A DNA stretch of 47,465 nt from an uncultured Pelagibacteraceae bacterium. Lineage in GTDB: Bacteria > Pseudomonadota > Alphaproteobacteria > Pelagibacterales > Pelagibacteraceae. Numbering within the stretch: the stretch's first letter is position 1; each line of letters starts with the position of its first letter. Shown piece after piece: positions 1-9,522 of this stretch. The notes beneath the pieces were generated by a model. The model did no database searches and was not told the origin of the DNA. It worked only from the letters and a program-made list of their open reading frames with translations. Both the position numbers and the translations under genes were made by a program. The stretch covers positions 1 through 47,465 of the forward strand of contig CACGKR010000003.1 in assembly GCA_902573705.1 (NCBI GenBank), given 5' to 3'.

Positions 1-1056
1 TTTTCAAAGAGGGAAAAAGTATTTGGCACGAGGGAATGTACACATATGGATCTCCTTGGATATATACTTTATATATATTAGACTCAATTTCGTTACCATT
101 TTTAGAAAATAATTCTTTCATTCAAAATATTCCCGGTTCATTTTACAGATTCAAAATAGTTATTTTTTTAAGTTTTATTGATATTTCAATTTTTTACTTA
201 TTATATAAAAATTATTCATTAAAAATTGGTTTATTGTATTTAATCAATCCAATAAGTATCATACTTACAGGACATCATAATGCATTTAATAATTATGCAA
301 TCTTATTCGGGTTTTTAGCAGTACTTAATTATGGAGATTTAAATTCAAAAGAGTTATCCTTCAAAAAAATTTTTTCTTTATTTTTATTAGGACTATCAAT
401 TTCTATAAAACACATTTTAATTTTTTTTCCAATATGGTGGGCTTTTAAAGAGAAAAAGATTACTAATAAAATTTTAATAATATCTATCTCTTATATGACT
501 TTTATTATTTTATTTATTCCTTTTTTATGAAGATTTTCAAAAAATAATTTATAATATTCTCTATTTAGGAAGGCATGAAACAGGTCCGTTCTGGAAGATG
601 TTCTTACCAGAAATCTTAGATCGTTATCTTAATTTTTTTACCTTAGCTAGCTTATTATTAATTATCTTGGGTATCTTTCTAGTAAATAAAAAATTGAAAG
701 AAAGTTTTTATCTTTATTTAATAGCCACAACTGCATTTGCTCCCCAAATGTATACTCAGTACTTATTTATACCCTTGATAGCTATTGCTATATATTGGAA
801 TTTTAAATTAATTATCTTCACAATAATAACGTCTTTTCTTTTCTTGGTGGATGGAGACCAGCTTAACATTCAATTCTTAAGAGAAATATTTAATTGGGAC
901 TTGAGATCTACTAGGATTGTTTTTTATCCTTTAGTTTTAATTTTAATGATTGAGTTTTTTGAGAGATCTATAGGCTCTAAAAAGTTTTTTAATCAAATCG
1001 ATTTAGTTAAAAAATCAATTATTGATAAATTAAAAAAATCTTTATCTTTGAAGTAA
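1..1056 (+). pseudogene. Polytopic membrane glycosyltransferase-like protein, 5' end outside window, split by a frameshift near 515-530
   Basis: ORF 36..530 is open upstream to the window edge (..GKSIWHEGMYTYGSPW). The 598..1056 frame can be read back without a stop through ..FYEDFQKIIYNILYLGRHETGPFWKMFLPE, so both ORFs form one protein separated by a frame change at a T-run. Hydrophobic, GT87/ALG-like character. Confidence 0.7.
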
Positions 1057-1063
1057 AAAAATT

Positions 1064-1738
1064 TTAAAATGAGTATTTTTTCTCTAAAAATTTTATTAAA
1101 TTATGAATTATAAAAGTCATAAATAGGTATATACCACCAGCAACTATAAATACTTCGATAGGTTTAAAAGTTGTTGAAATGATATATTTTGCAACTCCTG
1201 TTAGATCCATAAGTGTGACTGTACTAGCTAATGAAGTACCTTTCATCATTAGAATAATCTCATTTCCATAGGCTGGTAAAGATTGCCTAATGGCTATTGG
1301 AATTTGAATTTTATAAAATATTATTTTATTTGAAATTCCTAAGCTCTTTCCTGCTTCTATCATTCCTGGTTTAATTGTTTGAAATGCAGATCGTAATATT
1401 TCAGATGTATACGCGCCTGTATTCAATGCAAAAGCAATTATAGCACACCAGTAAGGTTCTTTTAATACCAGCCATAAAAATGTAGATCTTAAATACTCTA
1501 TTTGACCTAATCCAAAATAGATAATGAATATTTGAACCAATAAAGGTGTCCCTCTAAATACATATGAATAGCCATAAGCAAATTTATTAATAAAAATATT
1601 TTTATTTAAACGTAAGATCGCAAAAAATAAGCCAATAAATAATCCAATAATTAGTGATACCGTCAAAAGTTTTAAAGTTATGACTGTAGCATTCAAAAGT
1701 TTTGGGAAACTATTTGCCATTAACTCAAAGTCCATCAA
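1064..1738 (-). CDS. Polar amino-acid ABC transporter permease (HisM/GlnP family)
   Basis: Multi-TM protein with EAA-type motif (GMIEAGKSLGISNKIIFYKIQIPIAIRQSLPAYGNE); overlaps next permease by 4 nt. Confidence 0.9.
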   Translation of the reverse strand: MMDFELMANSFPKLLNATVITLKLLTVSLIIGLFIGLFFAILRLNKNIFINKFAYGYSYVFRGTPLLVQIFIIYFGLGQIEYLRSTFLWLVLKEPYWCAIIAFALNTGAYTSEILRSAFQTIKPGMIEAGKSLGISNKIIFYKIQIPIAIRQSLPAYGNEIILMMKGTSLASTVTLMDLTGVAKYIISTTFKPIEVFIVAGGIYLFMTFIIHNLIKFLEKKYSF

Positions 1739-2427
1739 AAACCCCTACTATATCTTACTTCTAATTTATTTATTAATTTCATACTTAAGAAAGTTAACAA
1801 TAAATACAATACAGCTGCAAAAGAATAGAAGAACAAAGGGTCTCTTGTAGACCCTGCAGCAATATAAGATTGTCTCATTATTTCGACTAGACCTGTTACT
1901 GAAATTAAGGAAGTATCTTTAAGTGTAATTTGCCAAACATTACTTAGATTTGGAATAGCTAATCTTAATGTTTGAGGTAAAATAATTTTGAAAAATTTTC
2001 CAAATTTATTAAGTCCAAGAACGCTGGCAGCTTCAAACTGACCTTTGTCAATTGATTGGATTGCCCCTCTAAACACTTCAGTTGAATAAGCTCCAGAAAT
2101 AATCCCAATAGCAAAAGCACCTGTAATGAATGCGTTTATTTCAATATATTCATTGTAACCAAATATTGAGGCAACAAACATAACTGCACCAGTTCCCCCA
2201 AAAAAGAAAAGGTAAATTACCAAAAGTTCTGGGACACCTCTAATTATTGTAGTGTAAGAATTGGCTATAAAATTTAAAAACCTTATTTTAGATAATTTTA
2301 ATGGTGTAAATATTAACGCAAAAAAAAATCCAATAAACATTGCTGTAATTGATACAGCAATTGTCATTAGGGTAGCTCGAAATAACTCATCACCCCAACC
2401 AGTATCTCCAAATGCTAGAAGTTCCAT
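1735..2427 (-). CDS. Polar amino-acid ABC transporter permease (HisQ family)
   Basis: EAA-type motif (GQFEAASVLGLNKFGKFFKIILPQTLRLAIPNLSN); paired with the adjacent permease and a family 3 binding protein. Confidence 0.9.
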   Translation of the reverse strand: MELLAFGDTGWGDELFRATLMTIAVSITAMFIGFFFALIFTPLKLSKIRFLNFIANSYTTIIRGVPELLVIYLFFFGGTGAVMFVASIFGYNEYIEINAFITGAFAIGIISGAYSTEVFRGAIQSIDKGQFEAASVLGLNKFGKFFKIILPQTLRLAIPNLSNVWQITLKDTSLISVTGLVEIMRQSYIAAGSTRDPLFFYSFAAVLYLLLTFLSMKLINKLEVRYSRGF

Positions 2428-2432
2428 ACAGA

Positions 2433-2459
2433 TTGGCGACTATACATTATAGTCGCCAA
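2433..2459 (-). promoter_or_regulatory. Perfect 12-bp stem / 3-nt loop hairpin between binding-protein and permease genes
   Basis: TTGGCGACTATA-CAT-TATAGTCGCCAA; lies between the stop of the 2473..3300 gene and the ATG at 2427; no T-run follows on the minus strand. Confidence 0.8.
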
Positions 2460-2472
2460 ATCTAAAATTTAA

Positions 2473-3300
2473 TTACATAGAAGCGTCGAAACCAAACCAC
2501 TTAGTAGCAATTCTACTAATGTCTCCGTTTTTTCTCGCTTTATCAATTGCTTTATTAAATGCATTTAACAGTTCTGTATCATCTTTTCTAATACCAACTC
2601 CAACACCATTACCAAATGCACCACCTGAAAAAGTTGGTCCAGTTAGAACTACTGGCTTACCAGATTTTTCAGCATAATCACTAAAAGCAACCGCAGCAGC
2701 TAATGCGGCATCACATCTACCAGATGCCAAATCTAAGTTTACTTCATCTTGTGTTTTATAAGTTCTTACATTTACACTTCCAACGTCACCTGAGTCTAAA
2801 AAGTTTTGATGGATTGTAGCAGTTTGTACACAAACTGTTTTTCCAGCTAAAGCAGCTGTAAGAGTTTTTAATGCTTTTTTAGCTGCAGCATTAGGTTTGG
2901 TTAGATTGATTCCTGCTGGAGTATCTAATCCTTCAAGGCTTGATCCTTTCATGACAGCTAAAGATGCAACTTCATCTGCGTAACCTTGAGAGAAACTTAT
3001 TGCTTTTTGTCTTTCTGCAGTAATTGACATCCCCGCCATTATTGCATCAAATTTTCTCATGATTAAAGCTGGTATCATTCCATCCCAATCTTGCTCAACA
3101 ATTGTACATTGTTTTCCCATATATCTGCAAAGTGACCAGGCTAATTCAACTTCAAATCCTATTAACTTACCTGCCTCATTCTTTGAGTTCCATGGAGGAT
3201 AAGCACCCTCTGTTCCAATTTTTATTTTATCAGCACTTACATTTCCTATTACCAATAGAGAAAATAAAACTGAAAAAATAGTTTTTTTGAATATATTCAT
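2473..3300 (-). CDS. Family 3 extracellular solute-binding protein (polar amino acid ABC transporter)
   Basis: Signal peptide (MNIFKKTIFSVLFSLLVIGNVSA), then KIGTEGAYPPWNSKNEAGKLIGFEVELA and WDGMIPALIMRKFDAIMAGMSIT. Confidence 0.92.
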   Translation of the reverse strand: MNIFKKTIFSVLFSLLVIGNVSADKIKIGTEGAYPPWNSKNEAGKLIGFEVELAWSLCRYMGKQCTIVEQDWDGMIPALIMRKFDAIMAGMSITAERQKAISFSQGYADEVASLAVMKGSSLEGLDTPAGINLTKPNAAAKKALKTLTAALAGKTVCVQTATIHQNFLDSGDVGSVNVRTYKTQDEVNLDLASGRCDAALAAAVAFSDYAEKSGKPVVLTGPTFSGGAFGNGVGVGIRKDDTELLNAFNKAIDKARKNGDISRIATKWFGFDASM

Positions 3301-3360
3301 TGTTATCTCCTTTAATAAAAAAATAGTATTTCACAATTTCAGGATATTAAAAAGAAAAAA

Positions 3361-4401
3361 TTAATGGTTTATTGATGAGGAAAAATTCCAGGAACAGTCA
3401 AAACTGGGTACATAAACTCTTGATAAATTAGTGTTTCCAAAATAATGATGAAATACATTTAGCCAATTTTCAACTTGAAGAGGTTTTTTATCCTGACTTC
3501 CAACCTGAGCTGTAATAACTCCTTTAGGTTTGAGTATTCTAACTAAAGAGTCCATATTTTTAGCAGCAAGATCAATACAAAACTGGTCATCATTTAGATC
3601 AACAAAAATATGATCATATGTATCTTCGCTTACTGACTTAATACTTTTGAAAGCATCACCCCATACACACTTAACTGAATTTTTTTCTGTAGATTTTTTT
3701 CCAATATTACCTAAATGTTTATTACAAACCTCCACAACTTCTGGATCTAATTCATACCAATCTATAAAATTAAACTTTTTCGAAATACATTCTCTTGCAA
3801 CACCACCATCTCCGCCACCAATTATTGCTGCTCTCTCATTATTCTTATTAAGTTTCAAACCTGCGCCGACAAAAGTGGAACTGTACAAATGTTCATCTGA
3901 TGCTGCTACTTGAATTTCTCCGTCAATAAACAAAGATTTTCCAAATTGTTCTAATTCTAAAATTTCAATGTGTTGACCAACTTTTGATTTAAAATCCTCT
4001 AAAACTTCATTTACAACATATGATTTTTGTAATCCAGGTGAGCTATAAATATCGTGATAAAGAGATCTGGTATCTCTGTTAAATTCTTTTCTAACTATAC
4101 GCTTATGTTCAAATTCTTTTTTAACTATATCAATTGCTACAGATGGGCTTATTTTCCCGCAGGTAAAAAAATCAAAACTTATAATCCCTTTTTCAGGGAA
4201 TGTATGGAAACTTATATGACTTTCGGCTAATAAAGCTAAAATTGTAAATCCCTGTGGCTCAAATTTATATTTTGAGACATTTAAAATAGTTACATTAGCG
4301 GCTTTAGCTATTTTATTTATAACTTTTTCAAAAACTGAAGGATCGTACTCTTTTGTAGTACCTATAATATCTAATGTAATATGCTCCCCAACTTTAATCA
4401 T
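3361..4401 (-). CDS. S-adenosylmethionine decarboxylase - spermidine synthase (aminopropyltransferase) fusion
   Basis: N-terminal SpeD motif LLAESHISFHTFPEKGIISFDFFTCG (ES processing site and FTCG); C-terminal SpeE-like DGEIQVAASDEHLYSS and AAIIGGGDGGVARE in one continuous 346-aa ORF. Confidence 0.9.
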   Translation of the reverse strand: MIKVGEHITLDIIGTTKEYDPSVFEKVINKIAKAANVTILNVSKYKFEPQGFTILALLAESHISFHTFPEKGIISFDFFTCGKISPSVAIDIVKKEFEHKRIVRKEFNRDTRSLYHDIYSSPGLQKSYVVNEVLEDFKSKVGQHIEILELEQFGKSLFIDGEIQVAASDEHLYSSTFVGAGLKLNKNNERAAIIGGGDGGVARECISKKFNFIDWYELDPEVVEVCNKHLGNIGKKSTEKNSVKCVWGDAFKSIKSVSEDTYDHIFVDLNDDQFCIDLAAKNMDSLVRILKPKGVITAQVGSQDKKPLQVENWLNVFHHYFGNTNLSRVYVPSFDCSWNFSSSINH

Positions 4402-4402
4402 C

Positions 4403-5056
4403 TTATTCTTTTTTATAATTTTTAGCCTTATCTAAAACTTTTTTCATTTCTTCAAATGAAAGAATCTTAGGTTGTCCTAATTTTAAAGCAATAGTGTATT
4501 GATGACAAATATTTTCTATCTCTTGTGCTAGTTCAAATGCATCATCAAGATTTTTTCCAAAAGCAACCTGCCCGTGATTAGACATTAAACAAGCAGATCT
4601 ATTTTCTAAAGCTTTGATAACATTTTTAGATAATTCCTCTGTTCCAAAAGTAGCGTATTCAGCACATTTAATGTCATCTCCTCCTGCAAGAGCAATCATA
4701 TAATGAAATGGTGGAATAGTTTTTCCATGTGAAGATACAGCTGTTGCGTGTAGAGAATGAGCGTGAACAATGGCATGTGCTTCTTTTTTATTTACATAAA
4801 TATCTCGATGAAATCTCCATTCAGATGAGGGTTTGTTCGTGGAGTTTTTTTCTTTTTCTTCATTTAAACCCATAAAAACAATATCTTCAGGTTTTAGTGT
4901 TTCATATTTTTTTCCTGATGGAGTAATTAAGTATCCTTCTATATCATCTTCTATTCCCCTTAATGATATATTGCCTGATCTTAGAGGTGAAAGATTTGTA
5001 GAATTTAATTTTAACGAATACTCAATAATCTGATTTCTTTGATCTAAATTCTTCAT
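4403..5056 (-). CDS. Class II aldolase, FucA-like; probably cleaves methylthioribulose-1-phosphate (DHAP shunt) rather than dehydrating it
   Basis: FucA-type motifs: GNISLR, LITPSGKKYETLKPEDIVF, KPSSEWRFHRDIY, AIVHAHSLHATAVS, PPFHYMIALAGG, CAEYATFGTEELS, NHGQVAFG. Operon context with mtnA and mtnP. Confidence 0.8.
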   Translation of the reverse strand: MKNLDQRNQIIEYSLKLNSTNLSPLRSGNISLRGIEDDIEGYLITPSGKKYETLKPEDIVFMGLNEEKEKNSTNKPSSEWRFHRDIYVNKKEAHAIVHAHSLHATAVSSHGKTIPPFHYMIALAGGDDIKCAEYATFGTEELSKNVIKALENRSACLMSNHGQVAFGKNLDDAFELAQEIENICHQYTIALKLGQPKILSFEEMKKVLDKAKNYKKE

Positions 5057-6123
5057 TTAAATAATTCTTTAAGTCCTTTTTCTGATGCTTCACATACACC
5101 TTTTTCGGTAATTAATCCCGTAACATATTTTGCTGGAGTCACATCAAAAGCTAAATTCATAGCTTTACTTTTTTTTGGATAAATTTGTATTTTCTTAATA
5201 TCTCCTTTTTCATCTAAACCTTCCACATGAGATAATTCCTCTGAATTTCTCTCTTCAATCGGAATATCTTTATGATTTTTTATATTCCAATCAATTGTTG
5301 AACTTGGTAATGCAACATAAAAAGGAATCTTATTATCATGAGCTGCTAGTGCTTTAAGATAAGTTCCAACTTTATTACAAACATCTCCATTGGCTAAAGT
5401 TCTGTCTGTTCCAACAATGCACATATCAACTTCCCCTCTTTGCATTAATATGCCGCCTGTATTATCTGCGATTATAGTATTTTTTATCCCTTCTTCATTT
5501 AATTCATACGAAGTAAGATTTGCTCCTTGATTTCTTGGTCTAGTTTCGTCTGCCCACACATGAACTGGGATACCTTTTTTATGTGCATGATATATTGGCG
5601 ATGTTGCTGTTCCCCAATTAATTGTTGCAAGCCATCCTGCATTACAATGAGTTAAGATATTTACTGTATCTCTTTTTTTATTATAGATTTCTTCAATAAT
5701 TTTAAGACCATTTATTCCTATATTTTCACAAAATTTAATATCTTCTTCACAAATTTCTTTTGCCTCGTTAATAGCTATTTCTAAGATCTTATCACTATTA
5801 ACACCTGATAATTTATTCATCATTCTATCAACAGCCCACTTTAAATTTATTGCTGTTGGCCTTGAACTAATTAAATCTTCTGCAGATTTCTTTAAAAACG
5901 ATTGATCATCATTTTCAATTATAGCTAAAACCAATCCATAAGCTGCAGTAGCGCCTATCAATGGTGCTCCTCTAACTTCCATTTTTTTAATTGAATTTAT
6001 TGCATCCTCAATTGATTTAAGATTTTTTATAACAAACAGATGTGGGAGTTTTGTTTGATCAATAATTTTAACAAAATTATTTTCAAACCAAATAGTGCGA
6101 TATTCTTTACCTTTAATTCTCAT
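5053..6123 (-). CDS. mtnA: S-methyl-5-thioribose-1-phosphate isomerase
   Basis: eIF2B-like fold motifs: MEVRGAPLIGATAAYG, LTHCNAGWLATINWGTA, VWADETRPRNQGANLTSYEL, VGTDRTLANGDVCNKVGTY. Confidence 0.93.
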   Translation of the reverse strand: MRIKGKEYRTIWFENNFVKIIDQTKLPHLFVIKNLKSIEDAINSIKKMEVRGAPLIGATAAYGLVLAIIENDDQSFLKKSAEDLISSRPTAINLKWAVDRMMNKLSGVNSDKILEIAINEAKEICEEDIKFCENIGINGLKIIEEIYNKKRDTVNILTHCNAGWLATINWGTATSPIYHAHKKGIPVHVWADETRPRNQGANLTSYELNEEGIKNTIIADNTGGILMQRGEVDMCIVGTDRTLANGDVCNKVGTYLKALAAHDNKIPFYVALPSSTIDWNIKNHKDIPIEERNSEELSHVEGLDEKGDIKKIQIYPKKSKAMNLAFDVTPAKYVTGLITEKGVCEASEKGLKELFK

Positions 6124-6992
6124 TAATTTAAAACTCGACCAGCAATGTTTTTAAGTTTTTTCATAGTTTTTTTAGTCCTTTTTTCTGGTGCAGTAATGAT
6201 AGCTACATCTAAACAATTATTTGTTGGGTCTTTAGGATCAATATGGTTTTCAAAGTTTTCTATTAAGTTTTTAATCATATTTTTTGCTTTAGCAGCATTT
6301 CCTAATAAAACTTTTATTACTTGTTGAACATCAACATTCTCATGATCAGGGTGCCAACAATCATAATCAGTAACCATGGAAACGGATGCATATCTAATTT
6401 CCGCTTCTCTTGCTAATTTTGCCTCTGGCATATTGGTCATTCCAATTACATCTGCCTTCCAAGATCTATATAGATTTGACTCAGCTAAAGTTGAAAATTG
6501 AGGTCCTTCCATCACAACGTATGTACCATTTCTTTGATATTCAATTTTTTCTTTTTTAATCGCTTCTTCACATGCATTCATCAAACCATTAGATGTGGGA
6601 TGAGCCATAGAAACATGAGCCACAATTTCATCATCAAAAAAAGTTTTTTCTCTAGCAAAGGTTCTATCGATAAATTGATCTACAATAACAAACTTTCCTG
6701 GTGGTAAATTTTCTTTCAAAGAACCTACTGCTGAGACTGAGACGATGTCAGTAACCCCTAGTTGCTTAAGTGCATCTATGTTTGCTCTAAAATTAATCTT
6801 TGATGGGGAAATATAATGCCCTCTTCCGTGCCTTGGTAAAAAATAAACTTCTTTGTTATTATAATTTGTTTTTAAAATTTGATCTGATGGTTTTCCCCAA
6901 GGTGTATCTAAATCTAATAATTCTCTATTTTTAAATTCTTCAACGTCATAAAGACCACTCCCACCAATTATAGCTAATTTACTTATTGTCAT
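6123..6992 (-). CDS. mtnP: S-methyl-5'-thioadenosine phosphorylase
   Basis: LAIIGGSGLYD, FLPRHGRGHYISPSKINFRAN, VMEGPQFSTLAES, VIGMTNMPEAKLAREAEIRYASVSMVTDYDCW. Confidence 0.94.
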   Translation of the reverse strand: MTISKLAIIGGSGLYDVEEFKNRELLDLDTPWGKPSDQILKTNYNNKEVYFLPRHGRGHYISPSKINFRANIDALKQLGVTDIVSVSAVGSLKENLPPGKFVIVDQFIDRTFAREKTFFDDEIVAHVSMAHPTSNGLMNACEEAIKKEKIEYQRNGTYVVMEGPQFSTLAESNLYRSWKADVIGMTNMPEAKLAREAEIRYASVSMVTDYDCWHPDHENVDVQQVIKVLLGNAAKAKNMIKNLIENFENHIDPKDPTNNCLDVAIITAPEKRTKKTMKKLKNIAGRVLN

Positions 6993-7033
6993 GTTTAAAA
7001 AATTATTTAATTATACTTTTATAAATAACTATT

Positions 7034-7561
7034 ATGAATTTAAAAGATTTTATTAGGTCTATTCCTGATTATCCAAAAGAAGGCATCTTATTTAGAGATA
7101 TTACAACTCTTATTAAAGACGAAAAAGCTTTTTCTGAAACGATTAATCAAATTGTGGAGAAGTCTAAGAAATTTGAATTTGATAAAATAGCTGCAATCGA
7201 GTCTAGAGGGTTCGTATTTGCCTCTGCGGTGTCCTATATCTTAAAAAAACCTTTGATCATGCTTAGAAAAAAAAATAAATTACCTGCTGATGTTCATTCA
7301 GTAGATTTTGAGCTTGAATATGGAACTGCAACAATTGAAATACATAAAGACTCTCTTAAAGAAAAAGATACAGTTTTAATAATTGATGATTTGATTGCAA
7401 CAGGAGGCACTGCGGAAGCTGCAGCAAAACTTATTGAAATATCAAAAGGTAAAGTAGCAGCATTTATTTTTGTAATAAATTTATTTGATTTAGGTGGATG
7501 TCAAAATCTTTTAAAAAAAAAATATTTAGTTGAGAATCTAATTGAATTTCCAGGACATTAA
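7034..7561 (+). CDS. apt: Adenine phosphoribosyltransferase
   Basis: IRSIPDYPKEGILFRDITTLI, AAIESRGFVFASAVSY, VLIIDDLIATGGTAEAA. Confidence 0.95.
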   Translation: MNLKDFIRSIPDYPKEGILFRDITTLIKDEKAFSETINQIVEKSKKFEFDKIAAIESRGFVFASAVSYILKKPLIMLRKKNKLPADVHSVDFELEYGTATIEIHKDSLKEKDTVLIIDDLIATGGTAEAAAKLIEISKGKVAAFIFVINLFDLGGCQNLLKKKYLVENLIEFPGH

Positions 7562-8448
7562 AATTCTATTTTTGCTCTGTAAGAAGATTTTTTACCTAAT
7601 AAAGAACTAATAAATCCTAAAATTCTATGTAGATAAATTTCTTTTTTATTTTTTTTATTTACTAAGAAATAAAATATAAATTTTAAAACTGCTGAAAAGA
7701 AATTTGGAAAGACACTAAAAAAAGCAATAAAAAATCCATTATGTTTTTTATTAAAATAGAATTTTGACCACATCCAATGCCAGTTTCTCGAAAGTTCTAT
7801 TTCGTGAAAATATTTATCGTCTACGGCTTTAGCACCTAGATGTTTTATTTTTGCTTTTGGCACAACAAATATATTTTCTTTTTCGTTAATTAATCTCATG
7901 CAGAAATCATCATTTTCTAAATACATAAAAATTTTTTCATCAAAAAAATTATAATTTTTGAAACTTTCAATTTTATTGATTCTTTTTAAATTTAAAACCA
8001 TTGCAAATCCATCAACACTCTCTACTTTGAAAGGTAAATTATAATCAATATCATCTATATTTTTTTTAGTTTTATAATTAGGGTATTTTGGATCAGTTGA
8101 TATTGGGGCTAGAATTACAAAAGACTCTATTTGGTTAGAGCAATTTATAATTTCCTCAATAGTATCTTTTTTTAAAATCACATCTGGATTTAAAATTATG
8201 GCATAATCTGTTTTTACATGCTTTAGTCCTAGATTATTTCCCGATCCCATACCTAAATTGTTTGAAGATAAAATGCACTCAACATTTTTATATTTCTTTT
8301 CTAAATTTTCTTTAAATTTTCTATCATTAGAGTTATCAACAACAATTATTTTTATCTGATCAGAAATTGACTGAATGCAGTCGTGAATTACTTGATCGCT
8401 TTTAAAAGTTACTATAACTGCTGATAAAGTTTGCCTAGATATTGACAT
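7558..8448 (-). CDS. Glycosyltransferase family 2 (rhamnosyltransferase-like)
   Basis: AVIVTFKS, IIVVDNSN, NNLGMGSGNNLGLK, YAIILNPDV. Confidence 0.88.
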   Translation of the reverse strand: MSISRQTLSAVIVTFKSDQVIHDCIQSISDQIKIIVVDNSNDRKFKENLEKKYKNVECILSSNNLGMGSGNNLGLKHVKTDYAIILNPDVILKKDTIEEIINCSNQIESFVILAPISTDPKYPNYKTKKNIDDIDYNLPFKVESVDGFAMVLNLKRINKIESFKNYNFFDEKIFMYLENDDFCMRLINEKENIFVVPKAKIKHLGAKAVDDKYFHEIELSRNWHWMWSKFYFNKKHNGFFIAFFSVFPNFFSAVLKFIFYFLVNKKNKKEIYLHRILGFISSLLGKKSSYRAKIEF

Positions 8449-8508
8449 ATGATATGTGTATTCAACTATACTAATACTTTTTACTAATGTAAAAAAATAA
8501 TTTAGCCA

Positions 8509-9522
8509 ATGAAAAAAATAATAGTTACAGGTGGTTTGGGTTTTATAGGTAGTAATCTAGTGGAACTTTTAATAAAAAAAAATTACAAGGTATTAAATAT
8601 TGATAAAGTCACTTATTCATCAAATTTCTATAATAATAAAGAATTTAAAAACTCAAAGAATTATAGATTTATCAAATATGATATTAAAGATAAGAGAATA
8701 AAAAAAATTCTTTTTGAATATAAACCAAACTGTATATTTAATTTAGCTGCGGAGACACATGTTGATCGATCTATAGATAATCCTGAAAATTTCATTAATA
8801 GTAACATTGTTGGTGTATACAACTTGTTAGAAAGTTTTAAGATTTACTCAAAAAAATATAAATCTCGGTTTATTCATATTTCTACAGATGAAGTTTATGG
8901 AGATATATTAACTGGCCGATCTTCAGAAAGTTATCCATATCAACCAAGCTCACCCTATGCTGCGAGTAAGGCTGCATCAGATCATTTAGTAAGTTCATAT
9001 GTTAGAACTTATAAAATTCCTGCGATTGTGACTAATTGCTCAAATAATTATGGACCAAAACAACATCCAGAAAAACTAATCCCAAAACTTATTTATAATA
9101 TACTTAATAACAAACCTTTACCTATTTATGGAAAAGGAAAAAATTCAAGAGAATGGATCTATGTAAAAGATCATTGTGAAGCTTTAATTAAAGTTTATCA
9201 AAAAGGCAAAGTTGGTGAATTTTATAATATTGGTTCTAACAAAAATTTAAATAACCTTGAAGTTTGTAGAAAATTAATAACAGTGTCCAAGCAAATTATT
9301 AAAATCGGTAAAAAAGTAAAAATTGCTTTTGTAAAAGATCGTCCAGGTCATGATATAAGATATGCTCTTAACAGTAATAAGATTAAAAAAAATTTAGGAT
9401 GGTATCCAAAAACAAATTTTAAAAAGGGTATAAAGCTAACTTTCGATTGGTACAATAATAATAAAAGTTACTATAAATCATTATCAAAAAAAGATATTAT
9501 CAAAAGGTTAGGCAAAAAATGA
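8509..9522 (+). CDS. rmlB: dTDP-glucose 4,6-dehydratase
   Basis: TGGLGFIGSNLVE, NLAAETHVDRSIDNP, HISTDEVYGD, SPYAASKAASDHL. Confidence 0.93.
   Translation: MKKIIVTGGLGFIGSNLVELLIKKNYKVLNIDKVTYSSNFYNNKEFKNSKNYRFIKYDIKDKRIKKILFEYKPNCIFNLAAETHVDRSIDNPENFINSNIVGVYNLLESFKIYSKKYKSRFIHISTDEVYGDILTGRSSESYPYQPSSPYAASKAASDHLVSSYVRTYKIPAIVTNCSNNYGPKQHPEKLIPKLIYNILNNKPLPIYGKGKNSREWIYVKDHCEALIKVYQKGKVGEFYNIGSNKNLNNLEVCRKLITVSKQIIKIGKKVKIAFVKDRPGHDIRYALNSNKIKKNLGWYPKTNFKKGIKLTFDWYNNNKSYYKSLSKKDIIKRLGKK

Noticed and set aside
2261-2452. Plus-strand ORF opposite the HisQ-like permease
   Set aside because: Antisense to a well-supported CDS, no recognisable motif; explained by low-complexity AT-rich coding sequence. 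The same applies to track ORFs at 3647, 4833, 6145, 6498, 12903, 15515, 17985, 20309, 21387, 23187, 25623, 28209, 33755, 36331, 36707, 40148, 40965, 42675, 44282, 45802, 46515 and 47109.
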